Assembly: GCA_949752795.1 (NCBI GenBank)
Contig: OX457075.1
Location: 5,694,001 to 5,758,000 of the forward strand
Source of the DNA: Hyperoodon ampullatus
Taxonomy: Eukaryota > Chordata > Mammalia > Artiodactyla > Ziphiidae
Length of the DNA stretch: 64,000 nucleotides
Reading direction: 5' to 3'
A model generated the notes under the pieces. That model ran no database searches, was not told where the DNA came from, and saw only the letters and a list, made by a program, of their open reading frames with translations. Positions 1-11,756 of this stretch are shown piece by piece. The number at the start of each line of letters is the position of its first letter. Position 1 is the stretch's first letter. The translations under genes and the position numbers were made by a program.

Positions 1-44
1 CCCAAAGCCTATGTTCTTGACCACCTTTTAAAACTACTTGTTGG

Positions 45-254
45 GGGCTTCCCTGGTGGCGCAGTGGTTGAGAGTCTGCCTGCCGATGCAGGGGACACAG
101 GTTCGTGCCCCGGTCCAGGAAGATCCCACATGCCGCGGAGCGGCTGGGCCCGTGAGCCATGGCCGCTGAGCCTGCGCGTCCGGAGCCTGTGCTCCGCAAC
201 AGGAGAGGCCACAACAGTGAGAGGCCCGCGTACCGCAAAAAAAAAAAAAAAAAA
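45..254 (+). mobile_element. CHR-2-type cetacean SINE, young, full length
   Basis: tRNA-derived SINE with A-box-like TGGCGCAGTGG at 57-67 and B-box-like GGTTCGTGCCC at 110-120, the typical body, and an A tail. It is flanked by a perfect 14 bp target-site duplication, aaactacttgttgg, at 31-44 and 255-268. It landed directly in front of an older CHR-1-type SINE (from 269), so the order of insertion is clear. The translated frame through this element is a repeat artefact. Confidence 0.95.
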
Positions 255-268
255 AAACTACTTGTTGG

Positions 269-581
269 ACTTCCCTGGTGGCACAGTGGTTAAGAATCTG
301 CCTGCAAATGCAGGGGACACAGGTTTGATCCCTGGTCCAGGAAGATCCCACATGCCACGGAACAACTAAGCCCGTGCGCCACAACTACGGAGTCTGTGCT
401 CTAGAGCCCGTGAGCCACAACTACTGCCGAAGCCCGCACACCCAGAGCCCATGCTCTGCAACAAGAGAAGCCACTGCAGTGAGAAGCCCGTGCACTGCAA
501 CAAAGGGAAGACCCCCGCTCGCGGCAACTAGAGAAAGCCCCCACGCAGCAACGAAGACCCAACACAGCCAAAAATTAATAT
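269..581 (+). mobile_element. CHR-1-type long SINE
   Basis: Older, longer relative of the short SINEs. It has the same tRNA-derived head (acttccctggtggcacagtg), a diverged B box (ggtttgatccc), several internal cacaactactg-type units and the 3' end gaagacccaacacagcc. It is about 11 percent diverged from the copy at 32221-32562 over the first 160 bases. No target-site duplication of its own is evident. Confidence 0.92.
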
Positions 582-1164
582 AAGAAGAATCATAACCTGC
601 AACCGAATCCAACCGAAACTAGTCCTTCAGTCCTTCCACAGGCTGATTAAGAGCAAGCGATACTATGCCAGGAGTCTGTCTACCAACAAGACTGGGCTTC
701 TGCCTTATGAATGATCAGCTCCAAGAAACTCACAGATCACCTTGCCATTGGCCATGGCCTCTGGCATCCAGGGGGGACCCCCGCACAGATGCCGGGGATA
801 CAGCACCAGCTTCAGGGACTCTCACCAACCCATCAGGAGGCTGTGCTGCATTCTCCCTGCAGGGAGCTCCTCGCAAGCCCTGTTTCTTTCACTCTGACTC
901 CATCTCCATTTGTGTCCTTCCTCTGTTCTAATTGGAGCCTCCGGCTGTAGAAAACCCCAAATACCATCATCAAACAGGCCTCCCAAGTCTGCAGAGAACT
1001 GATGGGTAAATGAACCACTGCAAGAAAAGCCATAGAAAATAGACGTTGATCCAAACTTGGAGGTGAAGGGTGTGAAATTGTTTATAAATTGTCTGGATAA
1101 TTGTAGGCACTGGAGTGAGGCATGAGGGCTTCCATCCTCTCTGATTTTTGCACAACATTAATTA
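582..1164. other. Unassigned, no gene seen
   Basis: Unique-looking DNA after the first SINE pair. The open frames (up to 88 codons) show no recognisable protein and overlap each other on both strands. Confidence 0.6.
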
Positions 1165-1395
1165 ACTTTCAGACAGGAATAGCATACTCTTCAGAGCCAG
1201 GCAGGGCTGGATTCAAATCCTGCCTTTCATACTTAACTAGTCTGATTTGAGAGTGGACCCATTTTCATCAAGTTGCAATTTCCATATCTGTGAAATGGAC
1301 ATACTACATTTTCTTTGAGTGCTGCAGGAAGACTTAAACGAGCTAAGTTACATAAAGCATATAGAACTGGGTCTGGCGTATCCTCATTCAATGGC
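1165..1395 (+). mobile_element. MIR SINE (old mammalian)
   Basis: Diverged MIR core and 3' part: ggattcaaatcctgcc (B-box region), atctgtgaaatgg, and a gagctaagttacataaagc-like distal part. Typical ancient tRNA-derived SINE shared by mammals. Confidence 0.75.
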
Positions 1396-1913
1396 GACTC
1401 TCTGGCCTTCCTGGATCCTCTTAGAACTAGGACCCAAGTCTCCGAATCCTCATCATGTACGAACTAAATGTGTCATTTTCTCCCCTAAGCCTGCTTTTCC
1501 CCCCTAACTCCTTGTCCATCTGAAGGCTGGAGATCTTAAGTTCCCCCTTTCCCTGGCATGAGGTCCTCTCCCCACCCTTCTGTGCTCTGTTCTCTGTCCC
1601 TGGAGACCCACTTGCCTGTAAGGATGACAACAGGCTCTCGCGGGTGCTTTGTCTCTAGTTGGGCCTGAGCAGGAGACCAGAACAGATGGGAGGGGGAGGT
1701 CAGGGTGTTTATTCCCTGGTTCCTTCCCCAGGGGGCTGACCTGGGCTGGCAGGATCCCTTCTCAGAAGATCAATGCTCCTCTCAAGGGGTCTGCTCTACA
1801 GAACTTGCCCTCTTGATTCTGATAACAGATTCCTTCCCTCTCCCTTAGAATCTCGCCCCAGGTTCCTATACAGTCCCTCGTGGTCCCCTACAGCTTTGTA
1901 ATTAGACCCTTCG

Positions 1914-1938
1914 TAAAACAAAACAAAACAAAACAAAG
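1914..1938. repeat. Short (CAAAA)n tract
   Basis: About five units of caaaa in an otherwise ordinary context, possibly the remnant A tail of an unrecognised retroposon. Confidence 0.8.
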
Positions 1939-2035
1939 TCTAGTCAAATTATCCTAATTTGATAGGTCATTTGTGTCCTGTATGAATTCTAACTGATTCA
2001 GGGGCTGTATCTCTCCTGATGCTCAAATCAAGAAT

Positions 2036-2150
2036 CTAGAAGTCATTTGAATCCACCGTCTCCTGTACCCCTGATTCACACCAGCCATCCAGCCCTGTCA
2101 GACGTACCACCCAAACACTTCTGGACGTGGTCATTTCCTTTCTCTCCCCA
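2036..2150 (+). mobile_element. L2-like fragment
   Basis: Weak resemblance to the L2 3' region (agtcatttgaatccaccgtc followed by CCATCCAGCCCTGTCAG-like text and a tacc-rich stretch). Very diverged; could be another CR1-type LINE. Confidence 0.35.
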
Positions 2151-2696
2151 GGGATGGTCTCATCAGCTGAGATCTTGAGTATTGCATGTTTGGGTTTCCC
2201 AGCTGCCAACTAAATGATTTCCTCAACTCCACTTGTACCCCTCTTTGATCCATCCTTTCTGTTCCCAACAGGATGGTTTGCAGATTGTTTCCCGGGTCCC
2301 CAGTCCTTAAAAGACAGTGTCCAAAGAACTCAGCACGGTGCACAAAACACATCACAGTGTGAAGCTGACTTACCCTGCTTCCTCTCCAACGCCTCTTCCC
2401 CTGCTCCCAGATGTGGCCCCTCGGGCCACATAAGAATTCTGCAGCCCAGCCACATGTGACCGTCACAGGCAGATTCCATGGTGTCATCTTGGCCTGAGAG
2501 AAACAGGGATGGAGAGGAAGCAATGCTTTGAATGGATGGTGTTTCTAGCTCCTGTTGTGCTAGAGCATTTGTTGCAAGATGCGCAGAGACAGCAGCTGTA
2601 AACATGCTTAGCCTTCCCCTGCTCTCCTCCCTTGCCCCTCCTAGCATGAGCTCCACCACTCAGCCTGGGGTTTGAGGAGAAACATGTTCTGTTGAA

Positions 2697-3028
2697 CATG
2701 ACTTCCAAAAGACACAGACGCTGAGAACAGACTTGAGGACGTGGAGAGGGGGAAGGGTAAGCTGGAACGAAGTGAGAGAGTGGCATGGATATATATACAC
2801 TACCAAATGTAAAATAGCCAGTGGGAAGCAGCTGCATAGCACAGGGAGATCAGCTCGGTGCTTTGTGACCACTTAGAGGGGTGGGATAGGGAGGGTGGGA
2901 GGGAGACACAAGAGGGAGGGGATATGGAGATATATGTACATGTATAGCTGATTCACTTTGTTATACAGCAGAAACTAACACACCATTGTAAAGCGATTTT
3001 ACTCCAATAAAGATGTTTAAAAAAAGAA
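2697..3028 (+). mobile_element. L1 3' UTR fragment, 5'-truncated
   Basis: Cetartiodactyl L1 3' end in sense orientation: gagagtggcatggatatata, then cagctcggtgctttgtgacc, the G-rich stretch (ggtgggatagggagggtgg), and the terminal cactccaataaagatg-type end with AATAAA followed by an A-rich tail at 3020-3028. There is no ORF2 sequence left. The same region appears antisense at 47180-47405. Confidence 0.9.
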
Positions 3029-3199
3029 GGAAACTCAAGCCAACTCCATCTGCTGCTTAAACGGAGAAACACAATCTCCTTTCAATATTGGGAAACAATC
3101 TCTGTTGGATTTAGTAAGAAACGATGTATCAGTTTCCTAATGAGTTTCCAAAAGTATCCTGACTGTTGCAATCTTCCTTTAAAGGCACACAGTTACTTG

Positions 3200-3480
3200 C
3201 CCCAGAGTCCTTCACACCAAGATGCTGTGTCCATGCAGCACCTCTGCCCAGAGTATCCTGCCCGCCCTTTTCTTATGGGTAAAACCTACACGTTCTCCAA
3301 GACTCAGCATAAAGCAGGCAGGCACTCCGTCCTTTCACCCCTGGAAGCCCTTAGTAGATACGTCTATTTCAGGACTCATCTCACTGTGTCCTAAGTGGTT
3401 GCTGGACTGTGAGCCCCTTGAGAGCAAAGGTGGATCTGACTCTGTCCCCCTGTGTACTTTGCCCTTCCCTGTCACCTGCC
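3200..3480 (+). mobile_element. L2 LINE 3' fragment
   Basis: The 3' UTR signature of L2 is visible: ggactgtgagccccttgag near 3405-3425, followed by ctctgtccccctgtgtac, with a preceding pyrimidine-rich section. Old and diverged; no coding part. Confidence 0.6.
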
Positions 3481-3749
3481 ATTTGGTCTTCTGCGGTTCC
3501 AACTCTGGATCACATCACCTCCCTAGAGTAAAACGTCCACAGCAAGGCTGCCAAGCTGTGGTCATTTATCAAGTAGGTCTGCTACTTCTGCTCCATGGCC
3601 TGGGAGAGACACAGACATATCGGGGAGTGACCAGGCAGTTTGCTCCATCCCGTCCCAGGAGAAGGGAGCTTTGTTATGTTGTCAAGCCACTCGAGCCTCT
3701 CAGAGAGGCTGGAGTGGTCGATCATGTGCTCTTTTGAGGGTTTGTTCTT

Positions 3750-3954
3750 TTTTTTTTTTTTTGCAGTACGCGGGCCTCTCACTGTTGTGGCCTCTCCAGT
3801 TGCGGAGCACAGGCTCCGGATGCGCAGGCTCAGTGGCCATGGCTCACGGGCCCAGCTGCTCCGCGGCATGTGGGATCCTCCCGGACCGGGGCATGAACCC
3901 GTGTCCCCTGCATCGGCAGGTGGACTCTCAACCACTGCGCCACCAGGGAAGCCC
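3750..3954 (-). mobile_element. CHR-2-type SINE
   Basis: Antisense full-length copy (poly-T, gcagtacgcgggcctctcac ... ccaccagggaagccc). Target-site duplication tgagggtttgttctt at 3735-3749 and 3955-3969, perfect. Its B box reads ggttcatgccc on the sense strand, differing from most copies. Confidence 0.95.
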
Positions 3955-4555
3955 TGAGGGTTTGTTCTTTATAAGAAGCTCAGTCAGAAGCATCAGTTGG
4001 CTCCACTCAGCTGCTAAGGTGGAACTCACTTGGGACTTTGCATTGTTACTAAGGGTTTACTCAAAGGGTCTCACTGAAGAGGGCTTAATGAAGGGAATTT
4101 GCAGAGGTGTAGCCAGGGTTACTGGACTAATGAGGGACCATGAAGCGCCCAGGGGTGAGCAATAGCACAAGCAGTACCACAGCTAGGCTGAAGGGGCAAG
4201 AGGAGGATGCTGTTACCAGACCCAGCAAGAAATGCAGCCTTGGAAGTGGGGATTTGCCCCACAGAGAGTGTGGCTATCAGTGGGGAGGAGCAGGAGGAAG
4301 AAATACCCCAGACTTTCTCTTTTCTTTCTTTCCAATTCTGCCAGTGCCTCCTAGTGGATGAACCCAATTGTAATCCAAAAAGCGATGGATCCCTGCATGG
4401 TCAGCATGTGGGCATCAGCTTCATAGACCCAGACTTGAAGAGAAGGCTGGAGCACAGATTCAGAGGGACAAATACAGACAAGCCAATGGTCATGCTGGAA
4501 TGTTCTGAATTGTCCACTGTGCTCTGCAAGGTGGCCTGGAATCTTGAGGGACTCT

Positions 4556-4965
4556 TATAGACTAAATTGTGTCCCCTTCCAAATTCATATGTGAACCCCT
4601 AATTCCCAATGTGTTAATATCTGGAGATGGGGATTTGTGGAAGACATTTGGATTAAATGAGGTCAAAGGGTGGGGCCCTAAACTGATGGGATTAGTGTCC
4701 TTTTGAGAGGAGACATGAGAATATTCTCTCTCTCTCTTTCTCCCTCTTTTCCTCTGTATAGGTACACACACACAAATGCACACAGAAGCAGCGTGTCTGT
4801 CTACAAGCCAGTGAGAGAGGCTTTACCAGAAACTGACCATGTTGGAACCTTGAGAAAGCAGGGTTTTGTATAGCAGCCTCTAGAACCTTGAGAAAATAAA
4901 TTTCCATTGTTGAAGCCACCTAACCCACGGTATCCTGCTATGGCATCCCGAGCAGACTAGTGCAG
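4556..4965 (+). mobile_element. MaLR solo LTR (MLT1A/B or MST-like)
   Basis: Nearly complete ERVL-MaLR LTR. Landmarks in order: actaaattgtgtccccttcc, attcatatgtgaacccctaa, attaaatgaggtcaaagg, ggattagtgtccttttgag, gtctacaagccagtgagag, gaaaataaatttccattg (AATAAA signal) and the 3' end cctgctatggcatcccgag. A CT-rich and CA-rich patch (4725-4790) lies inside. No internal region adjoins it, so it is a solo LTR. Confidence 0.85.
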
Positions 4966-7789
4966 GACCCTCAGAAGAGGAGGCCAAATTACAGCAGAAG
5001 GACCACCCATTGTTCCACCTACACCAGTAAGTATGACTTGGCAAAAACTGCTCTACTTGGCCTCCTGGGAAATCCAGATTTCCATTGTATTGATTATGAG
5101 ATTAAATCCACAAATTCACAGATGGCTAAGACATCTAAATTTCTTTATTTTCTATAACTGATATTAATTCCTACTTTGAGTCTCAACTTTGCAGGTCTCA
5201 AAAACCTATTTCCATTGAGTTCAAGGGCCTTTTTACACAGTGGCTTCTACAATGCCAGGTTTGGGGGTGGGCATTTGGTCTTTGATGTCATCCTGTATCC
5301 ATACAGGCCCCTCCTGCTGGGCCCCTCGGCCCAGCCCCAAGGTCTCCTGTGGGCCACAGCTCCATGTGCTCTGTTTGTGCCATTGCTTGGGGCCTTCCTC
5401 TGTTCCCACTCTTTCTGTATGTGAGAAACGCTGCCAGGCTGTCTCGGGCCCACCTTCCCAGGTGCACCCCACATCCATTTGGTCCTCCTCATCTTCCCAT
5501 CTCTGACCTCTCCTCAGGAAAGATGGAGGCTGCTGAGGTTTGTCACTGATCCCCTCTGATCTCAGAGTCCTCACACTCTTCCAGTATCTCAGTCACCTCC
5601 TCCCCAGGGCTTAGATATTTCCAAAGTGAAATTATCTTGGTCTCCCTTCTGATTCCTTCCCCTCCCACAACCAAGAGAATCATTTATATTCTTGTGAATA
5701 GAGACAATGTATTCTGTTTCATATAGTCTTCCAAAGTCAAGAATTAGTTTCCTCTCATTGTTTTGCTATGTCTTCCTTCCCCTGGAATAATGAAAGGGGA
5801 GACAAAACAGATAGGAAATTTGGGTGGCAGAAAAAAGGAAGCATTGCCTATTTCAAAGTACCCTCCTCCCATACAGATGTGGTTCATGAGGATTGTAATT
5901 TCGGGGGAAAGCCTGGGGGGTCTCAGGAGCCACTGCTGCTCACGCATTGCTGGGACACAGAGCAGGGCCACAGTGGCTGCTTCCAGGCACCCCCAGCTCC
6001 GCTACCTGTGCTGCTGGCTCAGCCCTCCATCTGCCAGCTCAGCCTTGCCTGCTGCAGGCAATACGTATAGAGCGCAAGAGGAATTCATTCATTTTTCCCA
6101 GGTGGGAGACTGAATTCCAGGGAAGGTGGGTTTCAGGAAGATGTTTGCATCTATTCCGCAGTCTTCCTGGATGAAGGGAATGAAGGCCGGGTCCTGGATA
6201 CCTAACCAGAGACACCCTAATCCTTCAGAGCTGGAAGACAGGGTGGTCCTGCCAGCATCTGGGAAACTGAGGTTAAAGCCCTGGAGGGAGGGTGCAGTGT
6301 GCACTGAATCTTGACAGGCCAGATATGGCACGCAGAACTGGGACAAGAAGCCAAGAATTCAAGGCCAGGGACCCAGAAGAAACTTCACATCCAGAGGAAG
6401 GTGAGCTGAGTGGAGGGCTGTGCTACAAGCAGCCTGCTTTTGGAGTCTGCTGGACAGTAGCTGTCTAAAGAACCAGCTTAGGAATCCAGAGTGGAGAAAG
6501 TTCCAGCACTGTGACTGATTAATGCAAACTTTCCTAAAGCTCTTGACAAATGCTGCCTGCTCCAACTAAGCATCGGTGGATGGAAGAAAATATTTTGTCA
6601 AAGGCAGAGTAATATTTTTGGTATATTTATGGACGTGAACAGTCATCGATCTTATGAGGATGTATGTATAACAGGTTTTTTGGGTCTGGGAGACATTCTA
6701 TCTCTGATTTTTATGAGCGATCTGGAAGGGCAAGTTTACAGAGATATCCCCAAAGTTGCCAATGACATTCAGCCTTTCAGCATTTCCTGAATGTAAAATA
6801 TTAAGCAGACAGACACAGATAAGCTTTCCAAAAGATGTCTGCCCACTTTGAGAGAGGAGGGGTCTTGAGATGAAGGCCAGATGGCTCTTTTCCAAGTCAT
6901 CTAACAGGGAGGTATTACCTTGGAGAATTCACCATGCCCTTGAAGTCCAAACTCTGTCATTGTCCTGGAGTCAGATGGAAGCTGGGACACTAACTGTCAC
7001 TAATCAGATTAAAATCAAAGTGAAGTGCATCAGGAGACTGAAAGCTTCTTTGGATACAATGGAAGTTATTTTGATCCAGTGAAAAGAGTTCTCATTTTTC
7101 CTGCTGGGGGACAGCTCTCAAGTTGTGTAGTAAGCACAGAATCAGAGCAAAGTGGGGGGTGGAGAGTCTGGGAGATTTTTGTCCAGGCAATGGTGTGGTA
7201 TGATGAATCATCCCTACCCTTTGCTACAGAACTCTTCTCTGGTAATTAAATTAAGGTTGCCTTGCAGATTCAGTATCTTCTTAGCTTGGCCAATGCTGGA
7301 AAAACACCGCCAAATTTTGTCCTGTTGACCGCTACTTTTGTGATCCAGATTGTCCCTTTATGTTCACGCATTAAAATACAATTGATTAGGCTGTGGCTTC
7401 CTAAATATTAAAAACATTCTTGTCCTGCCTCTCTGAGACCCAGGTCACCTTCTGTGGAATTGAGGAACAATGCAAATCCTTTGGTCACATATTTACAGAC
7501 AGTCTCTTATCTACGTATCCACATTTCTAAACATTGCATGTGGATTTTACTAGTTGAACCCTCGGAAGTGAATCTTATTTCTCTTATCTCCAAGCTCTTA
7601 GGGGACAACTCAGACCTCCTCCCCACCCCAGGCTCACATCCACAGCATAATGTTCTGGTAGAAGGGTGACAGAGAGTATCTGTGTTACCTACAATATGGG
7701 TAGGTTACAGGGCCTCATTTGTAATCCACTCAAAGCAAAGGGTACCCCTTAAAGTTTAAAAGAGGTTTCATTTAAGGACTTCTTCTTTT
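4966..7789. other. Unassigned, 2.8 kb
   Basis: No SINE, LINE or LTR that I recognise. GC is moderate, with pyrimidine-rich parts at 5280-5680. The longest frame, at 5763-6113, is about 116 codons and shows no family signature. This is one of the longest SINE-free stretches of the window. Confidence 0.55.
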
Positions 7790-8462
7790 TTCATTGAGGT
7801 AGAGTTGATTTACAATGTTGTATTAGTTTCTGGTATACAGCAAAGTGAGTCAGTTTATATATATATTCTTTTTCATGTTCTTTTCCATTTATGGTTTATT
7901 ACAGGATATTGAATATAGTTCCCTGTGTCATACAGTAGGACTGTGTTGTTCATCCATTCTATATACACCAGTGTGCATCTGCTAATCCCAAACTCCCACT
8001 CCATCCCTCCCCCAACCCCTTGCCCCCACTTGGCAACCACAAGTCTGTTCTCTGTCTGCAAGTCTGTTTCTATTTCGTAGATAAGTTCATTTGTGTTGTA
8101 TTTTAGATTCCACATATAAGTGATATCATACGGTATTTGTCTTTCTCTTTCTGACTTGCTTTACTTAGTTTGACAATCTCTAGGTCCATCCATGTTGCTG
8201 CAAATGGCATTATTTCATTCTTTTTTATGGCTGAGTAACATTCCATTGTATACATGTACCACATCTTCTTTATCCACTCCTCTGTCAATGGACACTTAGG
8301 TTGCTTCCATGTCTTGGCTATTGTAAATAGTGCTGCTTTGTACATTGGGGCACATGTATCTTTTCAAATTAGAGTTTTCTCTGTATATATGCTCAGGAGT
8401 GGGATATATGGCAACTCTTTATTAGTCTTTTGAGGAATCTCCATGTTGTCCTTAAGGATAAT
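7790..8462 (-). mobile_element. L1 fragment: ORF2 C-terminus plus 3' UTR, antisense
   Basis: 5'-truncated L1 inserted antisense. From left to right it shows the 3' UTR (tacaatgttgtattagtttc, ccctgtgtcatacagtagg) and then the end of ORF2 (tttttatggctgagtaacat, tccattgtatacatgtacc). The truncation point is near 8460. Confidence 0.93.
8103..8345 (-). pseudogene. L1 ORF2 C-terminal fragment (reverse transcriptase protein tail)
   Basis: Open 80-codon frame that carries the conserved ORF2p C-terminal text: KTWKQPKCPLTEEWIKKMW, then MECYSAIKKNEIMPFAATW and the terminal MISLICGI, ending at the natural stop codon. It lacks the endonuclease and reverse-transcriptase domains, so it is a 5'-truncated, non-functional retrotransposon relic and not a host gene. 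Confidence 0.92.
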
Positions 8463-9954
8463 TCTTTAATAAACTATCTAATAACATAAAATTATGAAAT
8501 CAATTTCCCAAATAGGTGATACAGGTTAAAAATATAATAAGTACCTGAAGGTCTCATTAAATTCTTTACAGACCTTTTGTAGATTATTCAAGGAAAGATA
8601 GAGTTTGGAGGTCAGCCAGAGCCTCTGAAGCTGTTACCAGTGAAGGGTACCAGGTACCCCTGCAGCATAAACCCCGGGTCCTACCATTAAAGAGATGACA
8701 CTGGACCAAGTGGATCATGACCCACAGAGGCAATTTCTGATTTGCCTCTTCACCCCCCAGGCAGGTGTAGGTCAGGTCTCTTGAAAAAACAGATTGAGAC
8801 TTAGATCTGCGTGCAGACTTTTTACTGGGGATGCACTTTCAAAAACAATATCTAAAAGAAATGAGGGAAGCAGGACAAAGCAGAGGGAGATTCTGGGCTG
8901 TGATACAATTGTGACAGAGACGTCTGAGTGCCGTGGGAGCCTCCAGGGCTGGGATGGCCTTGCTTTGAGGAGAGGGAGTCAGGGCTCCATCAACCCTCCC
9001 ACCCCTGGGGAGGCTGTGTGACCTTGTATGAAGTGGCTTCTTTGACTGAGGGCAAATCCTAGAGGGGTCCTCAGGAGAGACCCTTTGGCCACTGATGCTC
9101 CCAACAGCTGGGGACATGAGTGTCCCACCCTGGACAGGGCACGGGCACACCCAGAAAAGTGGGGCTCCTAGACACTGACCAGATGACAGTATCTGGTCAT
9201 GTAAGTTGGGGACAACCCATTGCTAGAACTGATATCCCTGGTCTGGTGTATTGTCTGCTAAGATATGGAAGCCCTGGGGAAAAGACATCATTCTAGAGGC
9301 AGAGTGACCATTTCACCATAAAGGTGATGCATCTTCCATGCCACCTCCACTCAACAGCCCAAAGAGGAGCCAACACATGGCACCACCTAGCACGGCCTCT
9401 TGCCCCCCACCCCGTCATATTCATAGAATCAAGATGGTACAGCACGGGTGATCTGGAGGGCTGCTCAGGGGGTGACACTCTGGGCAGAAAACATGCTTTC
9501 CAACTGTGACCCTGATACTGGTGGGACTATGGGGAAGGGAAGCTGGTCATCTGCCCATGACCCTTGGTGAAGACGCTCAGAAAAACAAATGGAATTTCTC
9601 TGGTGTCCGACTCCCTCCTCTGCTCTGATGCCTGGTGCCCTGATTGTATCCTCTCCTTCACCTCCTTCTCTCTCTTAATCAAACCACTGTTGGGAAATGA
9701 CATGAAGTTTACTGGCATTAGATGTAGATGACTCATAATCATTGTTCCCTTTCCTCTCCCCCCACCCCATGAAATATTAGCTTTGATCTTTGGCAGTCAG
9801 CTCTAATGCAGATGAGGCATTGGTCACAGTCCTGGCAGCACAAGGCAGAGAAGACAGACGTCTGGAGAACGTGAAAGAGACTGGTAGTTTTCCACCCAGT
9901 CTTCTTTCCTGTCTTCTGTTTTGCTGACAGAAACCCAATTTTATTTTGCGTGGC
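8463..9954. other. Unassigned
   Basis: 8770-9170 has a repeat-like look (ggtctcttgaaaaaacagat, agactttttactggggatgc) but I cannot name a family. No convincing coding region. Confidence 0.5.
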
Positions 9955-10370
9955 CACGTGCTAAGCTAAAAGACTCCCTTTCCCAGGCTCCCACGCAGTT
10001 GGATGTAGCCAAATTGATGTAAGTGACAGTCACTGGGAGACGCACAGAAGAAAAATTTCAAATCAAGCTGACTCCACTGCTAGGCTTTAGTTTTCATTCG
10101 GCACTTCCCTTCCCTTCTTCTTCCTCTTGTTTGGAACACGAACGTGATGGCTGGAGAGTCAGCAGGGATTTCGAAAAATGGAGTGACCTTGAGGATGATG
10201 GAGCAGAAAAGTAGAAGCAACCCAGTCCCTTGAACACCCTAGTGCTAATATAGCCATCCTGGACCACCTGCTTCTTTCATGGGAGAAAGAAATGAACCTC
10301 TACCTTGTTTAGACCACATATTTGGGCTTTCTGTTATATGCAGCTGAGACCAACTGTAATCGATATGGAA
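9955..10370 (+). mobile_element. Old LTR-like repeat (MaLR/ERVL type)
   Basis: The end of this segment (ctaccttgtttagaccacat, then ggctttctgttatatgcagc) follows the 'taaacttctatcttgtttaagccactg...ttctgttacatgcagcc' pattern of old mammalian LTRs. The upstream part (cttgtttggaacacgaacg, gtgatggctggag) fits too. Diverged, and the subfamily is uncertain. Confidence 0.45.
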
Positions 10371-11149
10371 TTTGGTTCCTAGAAGTAGGGAGCTAGAGAA
10401 AACAGAACCCAAAATATCAACCTGGCTGGATGGAGGAGGTGGAGAAGCTTGAATGTCAATTAAATATTCAGATGTTGTAGTGTGCAATCCCTCCTGTCCT
10501 CGTTACTGTGGTGGTGAAACATTTTGTCAATCTGTTGCCTACTGTACCTTGAAAATCAGACCTCATGCTGACCACAGTCGAAGTGTTGGGAAAAGTGGTA
10601 GGAAAATTAAACATTTTGGTATGTGCTAGCCTCCTCCTGCTGCTGTCAGCGGAGTCCTACTAGAGAGTAAGAAGCTCGTCTGAGAGCTAGCCACACTGTA
10701 GGCACTGATGGAAAGAAATACCAATTTACCAAGAGAGACATTCCTGCCTACAGTCTGCAATCTAGGTTGAAGAGGAGCCTCATAGTTTAAGTCTCTCAGG
10801 GTTGAAAAAGCCAAATGCACTTGTACCCCAAACAGAAGCAGTTATGAGTAGTGGCTGTAAAATTGCTGAGAGGTAAGATTCATATCCCTTCACAGGAAGT
10901 TAGAACTTGCTGACAAATATAGGATTAAAGGTATTACATTCCCATCCAAGTTCAGTGTATCAGATTAGTCCAGGAAGTGACCATTAATTTGAGTGGTTGA
11001 GAAAGCAAGACATAGCAGAGCACAGAGGCCAGTAAATAAAAAATGAGACCCTTCCTGCTAAAAAGCTCCTTTTAGCCTGCAATCACTTTGTATGTGACTG
11101 AATAGAAGCAAGAAGTCTGGATACTTGGTCAACGTTAAAGAAAACAAGA
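10371..11149. other. Unassigned
   Basis: Ordinary intergenic-like sequence. No repeats or genes recognised. Confidence 0.55.
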
Positions 11150-11296
11150 TGAGGGGAGGGGTAAATTAGTTTGGGATTAACAGATACACACTACTATATA
11201 TAAAATAGATAACCAACAAGGACCTATGTATAGCACAGGGAACTATATTCAATATCTTATAATAAACCATAATGGAAAAGAATTTTCTAAAAAAAT
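11150..11296 (+). mobile_element. L1 3' UTR fragment
   Basis: Sense fragment with ggattaacagatacacacta, aacaaggacctatgtatagc and acagggaactatattcaata, an L1 3' UTR also seen at 30195-30440. It stops before the terminal polyadenylation signal. Confidence 0.8.
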
Positions 11297-11372
11297 CATT
11301 CAATGGTTTCCCACTACAATTACAATAAAGACCCCAATCCTAACTTATGTCCTCAGCCTTGGCCAGTCTTTA
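11297..11372 (+). mobile_element. L2-like fragment
   Basis: Short match to the L2 motif 'caatggcttcccatcacactcagaataaa': here caatggtttcccactacaat followed by tacaataaagaccc and tcctcagcc. Directly follows the L1 fragment. Confidence 0.45.
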
Positions 11373-11756
11373 TGCTCTGAGAGTGAAGATTCTAAAAGCC
11401 TATGGTTAGAATAAAGCAAGAAACAAACTCCACGGGGCATGATCTCTGAAGCAAAGCAGGCTGTGTCTGGGTTCTCTAGGACTGCTGGACAATGGAACCA
11501 TTGATAGGTCAAGTCCAAGTACACACAAGACAGACAGACATGAAGACAGTTTGCATTTCAGCTAGCTTGCTACAAGTCTATGGAGTCTAGATGCTTGGTC
11601 CCCTGTCTTATCAAAAGCATACTATTGGTTTCATTGACTAAGAGTTATAAGTCCCATGGCCCAGCAGAGAGAAAATTCCTGGGCTTTTCCATTTTAGTTA
11701 TGACTGTGTGAAAATAGGAAGTAGAGCCTGTTGCCTGATTTCTTTTTTCCCAGGGT

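Larger units (their letters stand above)
1396..2696. other. Mostly unassigned
   Basis: Apart from the short (CAAAA)n and a possible L2 scrap, nothing recognised. The minus-strand frame at 2131-2523 (130 codons) has no family resemblance and no exon boundaries I can defend. Confidence 0.55.

Noticed and set aside
45..125. tRNA gene
   Set aside because: The head of the SINE is tRNA-derived with A- and B-box-like motifs, but it lacks a proper cloverleaf acceptor and is repeated throughout the window.
64..369. 101-codon frame with KKKKKK run at the first SINE, and dozens like it
   Set aside because: These are translations of the SINE body and its A tail; the same peptide text recurs at every SINE copy on the matching strand.
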